Assembly (NCBI RefSeq): GCF_001942495.1
Contig: NZ_MKZS01000001.1
Span: forward strand, 6,399,088 to 6,437,836
DNA from: Moorena bouillonii PNG
GTDB lineage: Bacteria > Cyanobacteriota > Cyanobacteriia > Cyanobacteriales > Coleofasciculaceae
DNA length: 38,749 bases
Direction: 5' to 3'
A program made the position numbers and the translations under genes. Below are positions 15,989-25,898 of the stretch, one piece after another; positions within the stretch are counted from its first letter, which is position 1; the number at the start of each line of letters is the position of its first letter. The notes under the pieces are model-generated. The model did not search any database. It was not told where the DNA came from and was given only the letters and a program-made list of their open reading frames with translations.

Positions 15989-17260
15989 ATGGCTACCTTG
16001 CGCTTACATCTTCTCGGACCCAAACTAAGCAAGTGGATGATCATAGCATTATCCGCTGCTATACTCCCGTTATGTTTTGCTAGTGTGACCTTGTCCCAAT
16101 CAAGTGATAATGATAATCCGAATCCATTGGAACTGACTGCTCCTGATCCCCTCCTTCCTTCGTTATCCCCAGAGGAACCTCTCAACCCTTCCGAACGTTC
16201 TAGACTCAACCAAGCTTTGGATGAACTGAATGCTGAAGCTCAAGCTGAATTCAAAGCTGGTAATCAATCCAAAGCCTTTGACATCTGGTATCGGGAAATC
16301 CGACTGCGGCGAGTGCTAGGGGATCCAGTGGCAGAAGTGCAAACCTTGGGCAGAGTAGGAGGAGTTGCCTGGAATGAAAATAATAAGCAGTCAGTGCAAC
16401 TAATTACTGCACGGTTGGAAGAGATTCAGCAGGAAAATGAAGCAGAAGACTCGATCAATCTGCCACTCTTAAAAGCTTTGGGTAAGGCTTATGAACAGAT
16501 CCGAGTGCCAGGACAAGCTTTGACAGTCTATGAGCAAATTCTCGCTGATGCTCGAAACGAGGGCGATATGGCAGCGGTTGAGGCTACCTTGAAGACTATG
16601 GGTGAATTGCACATGGCTTGGTTTGATTATCCCAAAGCAGCAGAAACCTATGAGGAATTACTGGCTCAAGCTCAGAATCAAGCTCAGAATCAACGCGATG
16701 TTCCTTTGGAACCGCTTCGCGAACGCATAAATGAAGAAGTGGCTTATTTACAACAGCTAGCTTATATCTACGACCAAGACCAACAACCAGACCAGGCATT
16801 GCCCAAAAAGCAGCAATTAGTGGACATTTACCTCAATCAAGGCAATGATACCCAGATTCCAGCCCTGAAAATTGCGATCGCATCTGACTACAACGCCCTC
16901 AATCAACCAGAAAAAGCTAGTCAAACCTATCAAGAAGCCTATTCCTTAGCCTGGTCTCTACAGCAGTTTGCCCATGCTAGCGAAGCACTACAACCTCTAG
17001 CACAACTTTACCTTACCTCTAAGCAGCCAGAGTTTGCCTTGCAAGTTTATGAGGTTTTGCTTCAAGTTGAACAACAGTCCTATAATTATTATGGCTTGAT
17101 GAATACTTACGACAAAATTGGTCAAGTTTATCTGGATATGAATAACTATCCTCAAGCCTTAGCAGCATTTCAAAAGGGGCTAGACTTAGCTGAATCATTG
17201 CAGCATCGAGAAGCTTATTTTGTCAATAAAATTCAGATAGTGAATCGGCAAAATTTGTAG
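15989..17260 (+). CDS. Exported TPR-repeat protein
   Basis: A 423-residue protein with a signal peptide: basic MATLRLHLLGPKLSKW, then the hydrophobic core MIIALSAAILPLCFASVTLS (17-36). A Pro/Ser-rich linker follows. The rest is helical repeats of TPR character, for example KAFDIWYREIRLRRVLGDP, AYEQIRVPGQALTVYEQILA, DYPKAAETYEELLAQAQ, EKASQTYQEAYSLAWSLQ and NYPQALAAFQKGLDLAESL, at least seven units in total. No catalytic domain is present, so it is probably a periplasmic scaffold or adaptor. A short local duplication (AQNQ AQNQ, near residue 230) suggests a replication slip. The start fits the signal peptide, though no clear Shine-Dalgarno is visible. Confidence 0.85.
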   Translation: MATLRLHLLGPKLSKWMIIALSAAILPLCFASVTLSQSSDNDNPNPLELTAPDPLLPSLSPEEPLNPSERSRLNQALDELNAEAQAEFKAGNQSKAFDIWYREIRLRRVLGDPVAEVQTLGRVGGVAWNENNKQSVQLITARLEEIQQENEAEDSINLPLLKALGKAYEQIRVPGQALTVYEQILADARNEGDMAAVEATLKTMGELHMAWFDYPKAAETYEELLAQAQNQAQNQRDVPLEPLRERINEEVAYLQQLAYIYDQDQQPDQALPKKQQLVDIYLNQGNDTQIPALKIAIASDYNALNQPEKASQTYQEAYSLAWSLQQFAHASEALQPLAQLYLTSKQPEFALQVYEVLLQVEQQSYNYYGLMNTYDKIGQVYLDMNNYPQALAAFQKGLDLAESLQHREAYFVNKIQIVNRQNL

Positions 17261-17304
17261 TATAATTTGATTTCGATAGTTGTTAAACTAACGACTATAG
17301 TACA

Positions 17305-17339
17305 GGGAATCGGGAATCGGGAATCGGGAATCGGGAACT
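17305..17339. repeat. GGGAATC heptamer array
   Basis: Four exact GGGAATC units (17305-17332) and a fifth variant GGGAACT (17333-17339). The variant unit is also the first bases of the dispersed repeat that follows, so the array may have grown out of the edge of that repeat. Confidence 0.85.
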
Positions 17340-17393
17340 TCCGATGAAGTAGTTATCGATTAAGTTGGTATCTTTATACCAATGGTGGAAATT
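17333..17393. repeat. Copy B of the dispersed repeat shared with 7028-7083
   Basis: GGGAACTTCCGATGAAGTAG, variable bases, then AAGTTGGTATCTTTATACCA. TTGGTAT/ATACCAA forms a 7-bp hairpin with a CTTT loop inside it. It shares two conserved blocks, in the same order and spacing, with 7028-7083. Confidence 0.6.
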
Positions 17394-17475
17394 AGGACTA
17401 AAGATCAATTTCATTTCCGTATCTCCCCATTTCCGTATCTCCCTATCTTCCCATCTCGGGAGCTAGACAACCGCC

Positions 17476-17631
17476 TCACTCTTCACCATTATCTGAATCA
17501 TCAGAGTCGATCAACAAATACAACAATACACAAATAGCAGCAACAATACCTAACAATGGAGATTCAGTAGAGAGGGTTAGAACTAGTAACACAATTTCCA
17601 GAAGGGTTTGGAAGCTTTCGAGATTGTTCAT
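17476..17631 (-). CDS. Putative small membrane protein, 51 residues
   Basis: From the ATG at 17631 the frame encodes 51 residues. It starts MNNLESFQTLLEIVLLVLTL, then STESPLLGIVAAICVLLYLL, and ends with an acidic tail IDSDDSDNGEE. It has two hydrophobic stretches (about 11-20 and 26-41), enough for a hairpin or one long membrane helix, with a strongly acidic cytosolic or lumenal C-terminus. This ordered composition is unlikely for random sequence. No strong Shine-Dalgarno is seen. The function is unknown. Confidence 0.5.
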   Translation of the reverse strand: MNNLESFQTLLEIVLLVLTLSTESPLLGIVAAICVLLYLLIDSDDSDNGEE

Positions 17632-17826
17632 GAAAATTGTTTCAGGTGAACTACAACTTCATCAAACCCTGAGGCTAAAGCAGTTCAGACCTTGGAAGCT
17701 ATTGAGATCAGGTGACTTATGGCCAACTTATAATTGATTGCCGACTTGTACCTGAGTTGTACCTGAGTTGGGCTGAGTGACTATAAAAGATAGTTATAGT
17801 TTGAGTAGTTCATCGAACCGACAACT

Positions 17827-19122
17827 ATGTCTCGCTCACTCAGAGTTCATCCAGAGTCTATTGACCAGGTTAAATTAGCTCTTAAGCGCAACGGTTATCC
17901 TCGCCAGAAAGACTTAGCTGAGGAATTGGAGATATCTCTATCAACCCTCAATAATTATCTCAATGGCCGACCTGTCGATAACCTGAATTTTCAAGAAATT
18001 AGTGAAAAATTGGGGCAAGACTGGAAAGCGATCGCTTTTCTAGATCAAGAAAGCGCACCAAGCAATAGCAACGTTAATCCAGATCCGTGGACACCGGATT
18101 TAGATCAGGACGAGTCTATCCCTGACGTTGACTATTATGTTGAACGCCCTCCTATTGAAACCACTTGTTATCAAACACTGTTACGTCCAGGTGCCTTGGT
18201 GAGAATTAAAGCACCAAGTCTAATGGGGAAGACCTTACTCATAGCTAGAGTGCTGAGAAAGTTGGTTGCCCAGCAGGGCTATCAAACTGTGTATATTAAT
18301 CTGCACCTGGCTAACCACACTGACCTTGGCAATCTTAATTCATTACTTAAGTGGTTTAGCTTCTGTGTCAGTGAAAGTTTAGGATTAGCTAATCGATTAG
18401 CTGATTACTGGTACGAAGGATTATCGACCAGTAAAATGGCTTGTACCAACTACTTTGAACGGTATTTGCTAAGGCAGGTTAACAGGCCAGTGGTCTTATG
18501 TTTGGATGAGGTTGACCGAGTTTTTCCTCACCGTGATGTGGCATCGGACTTTTTAGGAATGCTAAGGGCTTGGCATGAGAAAGCCAAGATGGGTAAACGT
18601 TTAGAACGGCTCCGATTAGTGGTGGTTCATTCCACAGAAGTTTATATTCCCCTTAACCTTAACGAATCCCCGTTTAATGTTGGTGTTCCGATTGAGTTAC
18701 CGGAATTGACCCAAGAGCAAATTATTGAATTAGCGCAACAATACCAACTTGATTGTACAGCATCTGAGGTTGAGCAATTGCAGGGCTTAGTAGGCGGACA
18801 TCCCTATTTAATTGGCGAATGCTTTAACCATCTCAAATTTAATGGTACTGGTTCCCTCGAGAAAGTATTAAACAATGCTGCCACCGAAGCTGGGATTTAT
18901 CGCAACCATCTACGACACCTCTGGCAGATGCTACAGCAACACCAAGCTTTGGCTGATGCTTTTAAAGATGTGATTGAGGCCAGTTGTCCTATTCCCTTAG
19001 AATCCCGATCAGCTTACAAACTACACAGTATGGGATTAGTTCATTTACAAGCACATCAGGTAACTCTCCGTTGTCAGTTATATCGGGAGTATTTTCAAGC
19101 GCGATTCCAGGAGACCCAATGA
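17827..19122 (+). CDS. AAA-like NTPase with N-terminal helix-turn-helix
   Basis: A 431-residue cytosolic protein. Residues about 1-70 form a helix-turn-helix-like domain ([19 protein letters not shown]), similar to domains that open vWA-MoxR-associated and STAND-like signalling proteins. An acidic linker leads to an AAA-like P-loop NTPase: Walker A is APSLMGKT (129-136, with Ala instead of the first Gly) and Walker B is [12 protein letters not shown] (222-233). The C-terminal region has [11 protein letters not shown] and a winged-helix-like end. This pattern matches the AAA-like domain family expanded in cyanobacteria. The stop overlaps the next start by four bases (ATGA), so the two proteins are translationally coupled and probably act together. 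The substrate or signal is unknown. Confidence 0.85.
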   Translation: MSRSLRVHPESIDQVKLALKRNGYPRQKDLAEELEISLSTLNNYLNGRPVDNLNFQEISEKLGQDWKAIAFLDQESAPSNSNVNPDPWTPDLDQDESIPDVDYYVERPPIETTCYQTLLRPGALVRIKAPSLMGKTLLIARVLRKLVAQQGYQTVYINLHLANHTDLGNLNSLLKWFSFCVSESLGLANRLADYWYEGLSTSKMACTNYFERYLLRQVNRPVVLCLDEVDRVFPHRDVASDFLGMLRAWHEKAKMGKRLERLRLVVVHSTEVYIPLNLNESPFNVGVPIELPELTQEQIIELAQQYQLDCTASEVEQLQGLVGGHPYLIGECFNHLKFNGTGSLEKVLNNAATEAGIYRNHLRHLWQMLQQHQALADAFKDVIEASCPIPLESRSAYKLHSMGLVHLQAHQVTLRCQLYREYFQARFQETQ

Positions 19123-21734
19123 TTGAAACCCAGACTATGCAAATCTATCAAGTAGGCGGCGCATTACCCCTTAATGCTAGCAGTTATGTCAAGCGTCAGG
19201 CCGATGAGGAGTTGTATCAATACCTAAAAGCAGGGGAATTTTGTTATGTCTTAAATTCCCGTCAGATGGGAAAGTCTTCCCTGAAAGTTCAAACAGTAAA
19301 ACGGTTGCAACAAGAAGACATTGTTTGTGCTTCTATTGATATTACCATGCTGGGGTCGCAACAGATTCCCCCACGGGAATGGTATGGCGGTTTGATTAGT
19401 GGGTTGGTGTCTGAGTTAGAACTCTACGACAGGTTTGATGAATACCATTGGCTTCAACAGCACCAAAAGATTTCTCCGGTGCAGTGCTTTGGTAAGTTTA
19501 TCAAAGAGGTATTGTTTGAATATATTGCTCAACCAATTGTTATTTTTATTGATGAAATTGATAGCGTTCTGCAATTAAGCTTCAAAGATGACTTCTTTGC
19601 CCTAGTTCGAGCCTGTTACAACAAACGGGCAGAAAATTCTGCTTATAATCGCCTTAGTTTTGTGCTTTTAGGGGTGGCTACACCGGGGGATTTAATTGGA
19701 GATAAAGACCGAACCCCCTTTAATATCGGACGGGCGGTGGAGTTACATGGCTTTCAACGCCATGAAGTTGAGCCGTTAGTTAGGGGATTGGCGGGACAGG
19801 TCAGCAACCCCCAGGCTGTTCTCCAGGAGATATTAGACTGGACAGGAGGACAGCCCTTTCTTACCCAAAAGCTGTGTCAGTTGGTGGTGAGTTCTGCCTC
19901 GGTTTTCGATCCCTTAAAAAAGGGGGAGAAGGCATGGATTGAGAAATTGGTGCGATCGCATATCATCTCGAACTGGGAAGCTACCGATGAGCCAGAACAT
20001 TTGAAGACCATACGCGATCGCATCTTGAGTAATGAGCAACGGTCTGCCTACTTGTTGGAATTGTATCAGCAAGTGTGGCAACAGGGAGAAGTTGTTGCCA
20101 ATAACAGTTTTGAGGAAGGTAAGTTACAGTTATCTGGATTAGTATTCAAGCAGAGAGTTGGAGCTTTTCCAGTTCTTAAAGTCTATAACCGTATCTATCA
20201 TCAAGTCTTTAATCAGGACTGGATTGAGCAAGAATTAGCTGGATTACGTCCCTATTCGGAAGGGTTTAGGGCTTGGGTGGCCTCGGGATGTCAGGATGAG
20301 TCGCTGTTGTTGCGGGGGAAGGCTCTCAAGGATGCTCAAGCTTGGGCGAAAAGAAAGAATTTAAGTTATTTAGATCAACAGTTTTTGGCGGCTAGTGAAA
20401 AGAAGGGGATTGAGGAGCAAATCGCTCAAGAGAAGCTGGAAGCAGAATTAGACAGAGAGAGGAAGGATAGGGCAGCGACCCAGAAGATAAATCAGGTACT
20501 AACTGAGGCGAATCGGAAGGCTCAACGGCGGATTCAGATTGGCGCTGTGGTGCTAAGTATAGCTGTGTTGGGAGCAATTGTTTCAGGAGTAGTGGCAGGT
20601 AAGGAAGTGATCAGAGTACAGCAAGCTAAAGCTGCTCATAAAATAATCAAAGAAGATATCGAAACCATTAATCTGCTCTCTGAACTTGCTGCAGAACTCC
20701 AAAACAAGGGGCTGTCTTCTGAAGCACAAGAGGCATGGGTTCAAGTCAGTCAGTCTACACTAATCCGAGAAGACAAGCGCAATCTCAAGCAAGCCATGCT
20801 GTTAGCTTCGATTTCTTTAGCAAATCAGCAACTTAGTCAGAAGTATCAAGAATTTGAACAGGATAGTAAAGCAACGGAATGGCGGAATGAGGCTAGGCAA
20901 AGGATTAAACAGATCAAGAAAAACAATCTCTTACCCTCACCACCAAATTCAGATTTCCCCGAAGAATGGGCAATTCAGGTTCATGTCAAAAGAGTAGAAG
21001 GGAGCTTGTTGAGAACAGAAGGGAAGATAGAGGAAGCCTTAAAAGCTTACCAAAAAGCCTTTGATATCCTTGATAATGCTTGGCAAAAGTTTCCGAACGT
21101 TGATATCGATACAGAAACTCCTATACCTAGCTTTCTTCCTCAACAACAGTCAATACTCTCAACGAATGCCGTAGAAAATTTCCATCGAGAATACATTGAG
21201 TTACTATCTGAAAACGGTCAAGACTCTCAAATGGTCAAAGACTCTCTGTTGAATCACTTTCTCGCTGAACTTCACTTCTTTATGAAGTCGGGAAACTGGA
21301 AAGATGCTGAGCTAAAAAATGTTCGTATCATGCTTTACATCGCTGATCGAGAAAAAGAAGGTTGGCTCGATCTCAAACATATTGAACAATGTTCCTGCCA
21401 AAAGCTACGTACTCTTAACACCCTTTGGTTAAAACACTCAGATGGAAAGTTTGGCTTCAGTGTACAAAAGCAAATCTTGGACAAAATTATTGCTGAGCGT
21501 GGCTTACCCAAGGGAGAGTATGATGAATTATTAGATGAAACATGGTACGAGTGGTGGGAAAAAGTAAACTGGTATGCAGAAATTTTCAACAAAAACAAAG
21601 CGGAGGAAGGACACTTACCCTTGGCACCGTGGAACACCAAGGAAAATCGTACTGTGACTTTCCGGAGAGAAGACCCAGTGACGGATTGGCGCAAGTCTTT
21701 TCTTAGTGATCTATTCTCCCGTTGCGACTGGTAA
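19119..21734 (+). CDS. Membrane-anchored AAA-like NTPase with helical C-terminus
   Basis: The ATG at 19119, with AGGAG at 19109-19113 and an ATGA overlap with the previous gene, is a better start than any upstream codon; the product is 871 residues. The N-terminal AAA-like domain has Walker A NSRQMGKS (46-53) and Walker [13 protein letters not shown] (140-151), then [15 protein letters not shown], typical of this family. A charged coiled-coil-like segment (about 430-467) precedes one transmembrane helix at about 473-495 ([19 protein letters not shown]). The part beyond the membrane is helical, with a TPR-like unit near 625-655 ([15 protein letters not shown]), and a Trp-rich C-terminus that I do not recognise. 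Related proteins often carry WD40 or TPR outputs here. It probably transmits an NTP-driven signal with its operon partner. Confidence 0.83.
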   Translation: MIETQTMQIYQVGGALPLNASSYVKRQADEELYQYLKAGEFCYVLNSRQMGKSSLKVQTVKRLQQEDIVCASIDITMLGSQQIPPREWYGGLISGLVSELELYDRFDEYHWLQQHQKISPVQCFGKFIKEVLFEYIAQPIVIFIDEIDSVLQLSFKDDFFALVRACYNKRAENSAYNRLSFVLLGVATPGDLIGDKDRTPFNIGRAVELHGFQRHEVEPLVRGLAGQVSNPQAVLQEILDWTGGQPFLTQKLCQLVVSSASVFDPLKKGEKAWIEKLVRSHIISNWEATDEPEHLKTIRDRILSNEQRSAYLLELYQQVWQQGEVVANNSFEEGKLQLSGLVFKQRVGAFPVLKVYNRIYHQVFNQDWIEQELAGLRPYSEGFRAWVASGCQDESLLLRGKALKDAQAWAKRKNLSYLDQQFLAASEKKGIEEQIAQEKLEAELDRERKDRAATQKINQVLTEANRKAQRRIQIGAVVLSIAVLGAIVSGVVAGKEVIRVQQAKAAHKIIKEDIETINLLSELAAELQNKGLSSEAQEAWVQVSQSTLIREDKRNLKQAMLLASISLANQQLSQKYQEFEQDSKATEWRNEARQRIKQIKKNNLLPSPPNSDFPEEWAIQVHVKRVEGSLLRTEGKIEEALKAYQKAFDILDNAWQKFPNVDIDTETPIPSFLPQQQSILSTNAVENFHREYIELLSENGQDSQMVKDSLLNHFLAELHFFMKSGNWKDAELKNVRIMLYIADREKEGWLDLKHIEQCSCQKLRTLNTLWLKHSDGKFGFSVQKQILDKIIAERGLPKGEYDELLDETWYEWWEKVNWYAEIFNKNKAEEGHLPLAPWNTKENRTVTFRREDPVTDWRKSFLSDLFSRCDW

Positions 21735-21768
21735 ACTTTAACATCCTGTAGCTAACCGCTCAAACTAT

Positions 21769-21795
21769 AACCTTAAAAATTATAATTTTAAGGTT
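21769..21795. terminator. Inverted repeat between convergent genes
   Basis: AACCTTAAAA (21769-21778) pairs with TTTTAAGGTT (21786-21795) around a 7-base loop. It lies 35 bases past the NTPase stop and 22 bases past the stop of the convergent FHA gene, so it may serve both. The low GC content makes it a weak terminator. Confidence 0.45.
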
Positions 21796-21816
21796 AACTT
21801 GGCGGTCATTTCATCT

Positions 21817-22257
21817 CTAATTATCCCATTCTTCCGGATCATCAATCATGCCGGGATTAATTAGGGTAATATCATACTCATCGACTTGATCTACTGGATC
21901 AGTTGGCGTATTCTCTCGCTTCAGTAGATAATATTTAGCACTGACCTTAGGGGCAAAAATTACCTCATCTTCATCTTCGAGATCATGGGCTTGAAGCTTA
22001 CGACCATTGATTAAAATGCCATTGGCACTAGTCTTACCTTTGAGGTTACCATCAAAAATTCGGTAGTAGGGACTGCCATCAGAACGTCTACGCCTGACTA
22101 AGGTGGCATGTCGGCGAGACACAAACTTTGAAAACAGGCGGATATCAGACTCTGGATCTCTACCGATAGAATATACCTCCTCTTCCAAAGGAATCTGCTT
22201 GCTTCCTTTGTCATCCTCAATAATCAGTAAATGGTTGTGGTCAGATTGTGTAGCCAT
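21817..22257 (-). CDS. FHA domain protein
   Basis: A 146-residue cytosolic protein from the ATG at 22257; a TTG at 22296 would add 13 residues of no domain character. The forkhead-associated domain spans about residues 10-115. It has the phosphothreonine-binding signature IGRDPESDIRL, then FVSRRHATL (the Ser-Arg-Arg-His core) and TSANGILINGRKL (the NG turn). FHA domains bind phosphothreonine peptides, so a Ser/Thr kinase partner elsewhere is likely. The C-terminal 30 residues are acidic and include EEWDN. It converges with the NTPase gene. Confidence 0.92.
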   Translation of the reverse strand: MATQSDHNHLLIIEDDKGSKQIPLEEEVYSIGRDPESDIRLFSKFVSRRHATLVRRRRSDGSPYYRIFDGNLKGKTSANGILINGRKLQAHDLEDEDEVIFAPKVSAKYYLLKRENTPTDPVDQVDEYDITLINPGMIDDPEEWDN

Positions 22258-22550
22258 GAATCGCTCGTGATCAAAAGGGTAATTGCTTGAGAACAATGCT
22301 CTTATTTACTTACATTGGCACAGGTCTCAATCAGCTTGCGACTGACTTAGGTACTGATTTACCTAGAAAACCTCTCCTGAGTGGTGAGCATTACCTGATT
22401 ATCTGTTATTCAACCATTGAATCAATAAAAGTCAAAAACTAGACACCAAGCTGACTCTATGGTGGTTGCTTCCAATGACCCAGAGAAGTATAGCTTTCTG
22501 AAACCTTGCTGCTGTGGATGGTTTACTATAGGTATTCAAGCGGACTTGCA

Positions 22551-24950
22551 CTAATTCCGTAAACGGGTTAGCAACAGTGAGTTTGTGACAACACTAACTG
22601 AGCTGAAAGCCATGAAGGCACCAGCAGCAGCAGGAGAAAGTACCATCCCAAATCCTGGTAGTAGCCCACCAGCGGCTATGGGAATACCCAATATATTGTA
22701 ACCGAATGCCCAAAACAGATTCTGGCGGATTTTGTTGAAGGTTGCTCGTGATAGGTCTATGGACTTGACCACATCGAGCAAGTTATTACCAATCAGAATA
22801 ATTCCTGCTGTTTCCGCTGCCACATCGGTTCCCCCATGCAAGGCAATCCCAACATCAGCTTGTGCTAGAGCTGGACTGTCATTGATGCCATCTCCCACCA
22901 TAGCGACACAGTGTCCCTGGTCTTGGAGGTTTGCGATCGCATTAGCTTTGCCATCAGGAAGCACCCCAGCGATAACATCTTCTGGCTCTATTGACAAAGT
23001 TTTGGCCACAGCAGCCGCTACTTCCGGTCTGTCACCAGTTAGCATCATCACCCGCAATCCCAGGTCTTTGAGGTGTTCTACTGTTTCTTTAGCCTCGACT
23101 CTCGGAAGATCATTCACACCAATTAATCCAGCTAGTAGCCCATCAACGGCTACATAAACTACTGTTTTACCCCCATCTGCCAAAGCCTTGACTTCAGCTT
23201 GAGCAGTATCACTAATCGTAACATCCTGCTTACTCAACCAGTCTGCACTGCCAAGCACTACCCGTTGGTTTTCTACTAAAGCTGATAGTCCCAATCCTGG
23301 TTCTGTGTAAAAATCTTGAGCCCCTAATATCGGTAACTGTTGCTGTTGAGCTTCGGTAACAATTGCGCTACCTAAGGGATGGGATGTGCCACTTTCTGCT
23401 GCTGCTGCCAGTTGCAGCAATTGGCTAGCAGAAGATACAGCAATGGTTTTCGTAGCAATCCCGCTCTGTTGATCATTCTCTGTTTCAGGTTGAATCAGCA
23501 GGCAATCGGTAACCGTGGGTTGACCCTGAGTTAGGGTACCGGTTTTGTCAAAAACCACAGTATCCAGCCGATGCACCTGTTCTAAAATGTCACCACCTTT
23601 GATTAATAAGCCCCGCTTTGCCCCCAGGCTGGTACCGACTAGAATGGCGGTAGGTGTGGCTAGACCCAAGGCACAAGGACAAGCAATCACTAAAACTGCG
23701 ATCGCTAATTTCAAACTCAACAGTAATGGAGAAGCCGCCATGGTTGACCAGACCTCCGGCCAGATTCTAGTTCCAGCCACGTACCAAAATAGGAACGTTA
23801 AAAATGCGATCGCCATCACCCCATAGGTAAAATACCCTGCTACTAAATCTGCTAACTGCTGTACTGGCGCTTTCCGAGTTTGCGCTTCCTCCACTAGTGC
23901 TACAATTTGTGCCAAAGTAGTTTCTCTACCAGTACGGGTTGCCTTTACCACCAGCACTCCCGATTTATTCAACGTGCCACCAGTAACCATGTCCCCTGGT
24001 TGCTTCAATACTGGTAGAGATTCCCCAGTCAGCATTGACTCATCAATCGATGAGACTCCCGTAATCACTTCCCCATCGACAGGAACTTTTTCCCCAGGTA
24101 ATATCCTTAACCATTCTCCCACCCGGACTTGCTCCACAGGAATTTCGATCCCCGCTTGATCACCTTCTTTACTGTCTAATGTTCCAATCAACCGGGCTAC
24201 CTGAGGCTGTAGGGATAGCAAAGACTCAAAGTCAGCAGTAGCTTGATATCTTGCTCCTTGCTCTAAGGTCCGACCTAAAAGAATAAAACCCAGCAACATC
24301 ACTGGCTCATCAAAGAAACATTCCCATCCCAGGTTAGGGAATAGTAATGCCACACAGCTAGTGGTGTAAGCCGTCACCGCCCCCAGTCCGATCAACGTAT
24401 TCATATTGGGAGCACCGTGCCACAAACCGCGCCCACCCTCTACGATAATAGAGCGTCCCGGAAGTAGTAGCGCTAGAGTTGCCAATGCCCAATGGAACCA
24501 CAACGTACTCAATACTGGCAGCATTGGTCCATGGAACCAATGACCGATATGTCCTAATGTAGAGAAGACAATCAGGACAGCAGCAATCGCTAGTTGTTGG
24601 CGGTATGCTCTGGCTTCTTGCTCATGTCTCTGGGCTGGTGTTAACCTATCCTGGCTCTTAGTTCCCTTTTCAGTTTCAGGTAAACGGGGTTGACTAGGAA
24701 ACCCTTTTGATGTAAGCAACTCAGCTAGGACAGTTGGTTCCACCTCACCAGCTTGATACTCTACCACAGCTACCCCAGTTACCAGATTCACACAGGCTTT
24801 CGATACCCCAGGGTTACTGCTCAGTTGCCGTTCCACCACACCAACACAACCAGCACATTTCATGCCAGTTACATCTAATGTGATCGTTTCTACAGGCAAA
24901 CCTGGTTGGTTTAAAGTAGTCTTGGCGGAAGTTGGGATAGATTTTGGCAT
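22551..24950 (-). CDS. Copper-transporting P1B-type ATPase, CtaA-like
   Basis: A membrane pump for Cu(I). The ATG at 24950 gives 799 residues; a TTG at 24983 would add 11. One N-terminal HMA metal-binding domain (about 22-90) has GMKCAGC (C32, C35). The core has TGES (308-311, actuator), the CPC membrane metal site in [12 protein letters not shown] (424-426), the phosphorylated Asp468 in FDKTGTLT, the nucleotide-binding HP in SGTSHPLG, and [11 protein letters not shown]. Eight membrane helices are expected. CPC indicates Cu(I) or Ag(I). From memory, GMKCAGC in a single HMA domain is closer to cyanobacterial CtaA (copper supply across the plasma membrane) than to PacS (GMGCAAC), so CtaA-like is preferred, not proven. 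A Fur-box-like sequence lies about 113 bases upstream. Confidence 0.93.
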   Translation of the reverse strand: MPKSIPTSAKTTLNQPGLPVETITLDVTGMKCAGCVGVVERQLSSNPGVSKACVNLVTGVAVVEYQAGEVEPTVLAELLTSKGFPSQPRLPETEKGTKSQDRLTPAQRHEQEARAYRQQLAIAAVLIVFSTLGHIGHWFHGPMLPVLSTLWFHWALATLALLLPGRSIIVEGGRGLWHGAPNMNTLIGLGAVTAYTTSCVALLFPNLGWECFFDEPVMLLGFILLGRTLEQGARYQATADFESLLSLQPQVARLIGTLDSKEGDQAGIEIPVEQVRVGEWLRILPGEKVPVDGEVITGVSSIDESMLTGESLPVLKQPGDMVTGGTLNKSGVLVVKATRTGRETTLAQIVALVEEAQTRKAPVQQLADLVAGYFTYGVMAIAFLTFLFWYVAGTRIWPEVWSTMAASPLLLSLKLAIAVLVIACPCALGLATPTAILVGTSLGAKRGLLIKGGDILEQVHRLDTVVFDKTGTLTQGQPTVTDCLLIQPETENDQQSGIATKTIAVSSASQLLQLAAAAESGTSHPLGSAIVTEAQQQQLPILGAQDFYTEPGLGLSALVENQRVVLGSADWLSKQDVTISDTAQAEVKALADGGKTVVYVAVDGLLAGLIGVNDLPRVEAKETVEHLKDLGLRVMMLTGDRPEVAAAVAKTLSIEPEDVIAGVLPDGKANAIANLQDQGHCVAMVGDGINDSPALAQADVGIALHGGTDVAAETAGIILIGNNLLDVVKSIDLSRATFNKIRQNLFWAFGYNILGIPIAAGGLLPGFGMVLSPAAAGAFMAFSSVSVVTNSLLLTRLRN

Positions 24951-25062
24951 AGATTTGGTGAACAGCTTCAGGAATATTGGCAATGCCTAGATGATTAAGA
25001 AGAACACATGCCTCTTATTTCCAGCTTAGGCTAAGAGCTGCTCAACTAGGCTACAGGTTTTT

Positions 25063-25081
25063 GTTAATGGTTATCATTATT
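25063..25081 (-). promoter_or_regulatory. Candidate Fur-family operator upstream of the copper ATPase
   Basis: On the minus strand the site reads AATAATGATAACCATTAAC, matching the classical 19-bp Fur box GATAATGATAATCATTATC at 16 of 19 positions. The internal TGATAACCATTAACA also matches 12 of 14 fixed positions of a cyanobacterial Zur-type box (TGATAATNATTATCA). It lies 113 bases before the ATPase start codon. Which Fur-family regulator, if any, binds is unknown. Confidence 0.45.
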
Positions 25082-25263
25082 TTGGTGTTTATGTAAATGA
25101 CGACAGCAGGAGACTTGGAAAAAAAAAGCTTCCCCAGCTTAGATAATTCAGATCGCACTAACTTAAGGGTTTCGACAAGTTTTGGACGTGTTAATAGTTG
25201 ATAAAAAAAGCCCTAAATAGATTAACTGTGCCAGTAGCTTAGTCTTGAAATTGCGATTGACCT

Positions 25264-25285
25264 TGGCCTTTTGGCCAAAAGGCCA
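25264..25285. repeat. Perfect 22-bp palindrome
   Basis: TGGCCTTTTGG is followed directly by its reverse complement CCAAAAGGCCA. It has no loop and forms a perfect dyad, about 150 bases upstream of the methyltransferase fragment. Similar TGGCC/TTTTGGCC palindromes are frequent in large cyanobacterial genomes, so a dispersed repeat is more likely than a specific operator. Confidence 0.6.
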
Positions 25286-25431
25286 GGGAATTATGAAGGA
25301 GAATATCAAGGAAATATGAAGTAAATATGAAGTATTTCAAGAAACGAGCACTTATGATTTTACTCTCATGAAGGGAATTTCCTTGAAAATCTAGTAAGTC
25401 TGACTTGTAAGTCTCAACTTAGACAAACAAA

Positions 25432-25818
25432 ATGACACAAAAATATACAGAAGCGGACACAGAAGCGTTTTACGATCACGAAGACAGCATGTATCGTAGC
25501 TTCTGGGATTCTGAAGGCAGTTTACATTGGGGCTATTTTGACAACTTAGCCGACGCTCGTGCTCAAGACTTTGTCCCAGCTTGCCATCGTTGGAATGAAT
25601 ATATGCTCGCCTGCAGTGGGCTGACTACTGAATCTCGGGTACTTGATATCGGTTGCGGCAACGGCAACACCGCTATCTGGCTAGCCCAGCAGACAGGATG
25701 TGAAGTTGTCGGCATTGACATCAGTGCAGTCCGCGTTGACAATGCCAAGGCATTAGCTCAGGAGTATCCCTCCCTACACCTGTCCTTTCAGAAAGCATCA
25801 GTATACTCAATCGAGTAG
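25432..25818 (+). pseudogene. Truncated SAM-dependent methyltransferase
   Basis: A 128-residue frame that starts like a full methyltransferase and stops after the first third of the fold. The N-terminus has FYDHEDSMYRSFWDSEGSLH and HWGYFDN. SAM motif I is intact as RVLDIGCGNGNTAIWLAQQ (about residues 68-86), followed by the acidic-loop strand VVGIDIS. The frame then ends at SVYSIE. Families with this start (Methyltransf_11, including small-molecule and betaine-type N-methyltransferases) are usually about 270-290 residues. No continuation is seen in the next 80 bases, in any frame I checked by eye, before the next gene. The substrate-binding half is gone, so it is probably inactive. Confidence 0.8.
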
Positions 25819-25898
25819 AGTTTAACATCTTTGAAACAGAACCAATGGTTGCTCTAGTGCTGAAAAAGCACTAATTGCTGATAGTTTAAGGGGAAATC

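Larger units (their letters stand above)
17261..17826. other. Repeat-rich intergenic region upstream of the AAA-like NTPase pair
   Basis: It contains a GGGAATC heptamer array (17305-17339), a dispersed repeat copy (17333-17393), a 51-codon minus-strand membrane-protein gene (17476-17631), and an 11-bp direct repeat TTGTACCTGAG at 17746-17756 and 17757-17767, shortly before the NTPase gene. The direct repeat could be an operator, but no regulator is known. Confidence 0.5.
24951..25431. other. Divergent intergenic region between the copper ATPase and the accessory block
   Basis: About 480 bases with a Fur-box-like site (25063-25081), a perfect 22-bp palindrome (25264-25285), and a direct repeat AAATATGAAGT at about 25312-25334. 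No gene is supported. Confidence 0.5.

Noticed and set aside
18984-19118. The 45-codon upstream extension of the second AAA-like NTPase
   Set aside because: It overlaps the end of the previous gene by 139 bases, lacks domain homology, and the ATG at 19119 has both AGGAG and the ATGA coupling.
22551-24950. Zinc or cobalt P-type ATPase (suggested by the Zur-like match upstream)
   Set aside because: The membrane motif is CPC with a CAGC HMA domain and no His-rich N-terminus, which fits Cu(I); the operator match alone is not enough to change the substrate.
25264-25285. Specific operator for the accessory block
   Set aside because: The perfect palindrome resembles widely dispersed TGGCC-type repeats and lies far from a defined promoter, so it is recorded only as a repeat.
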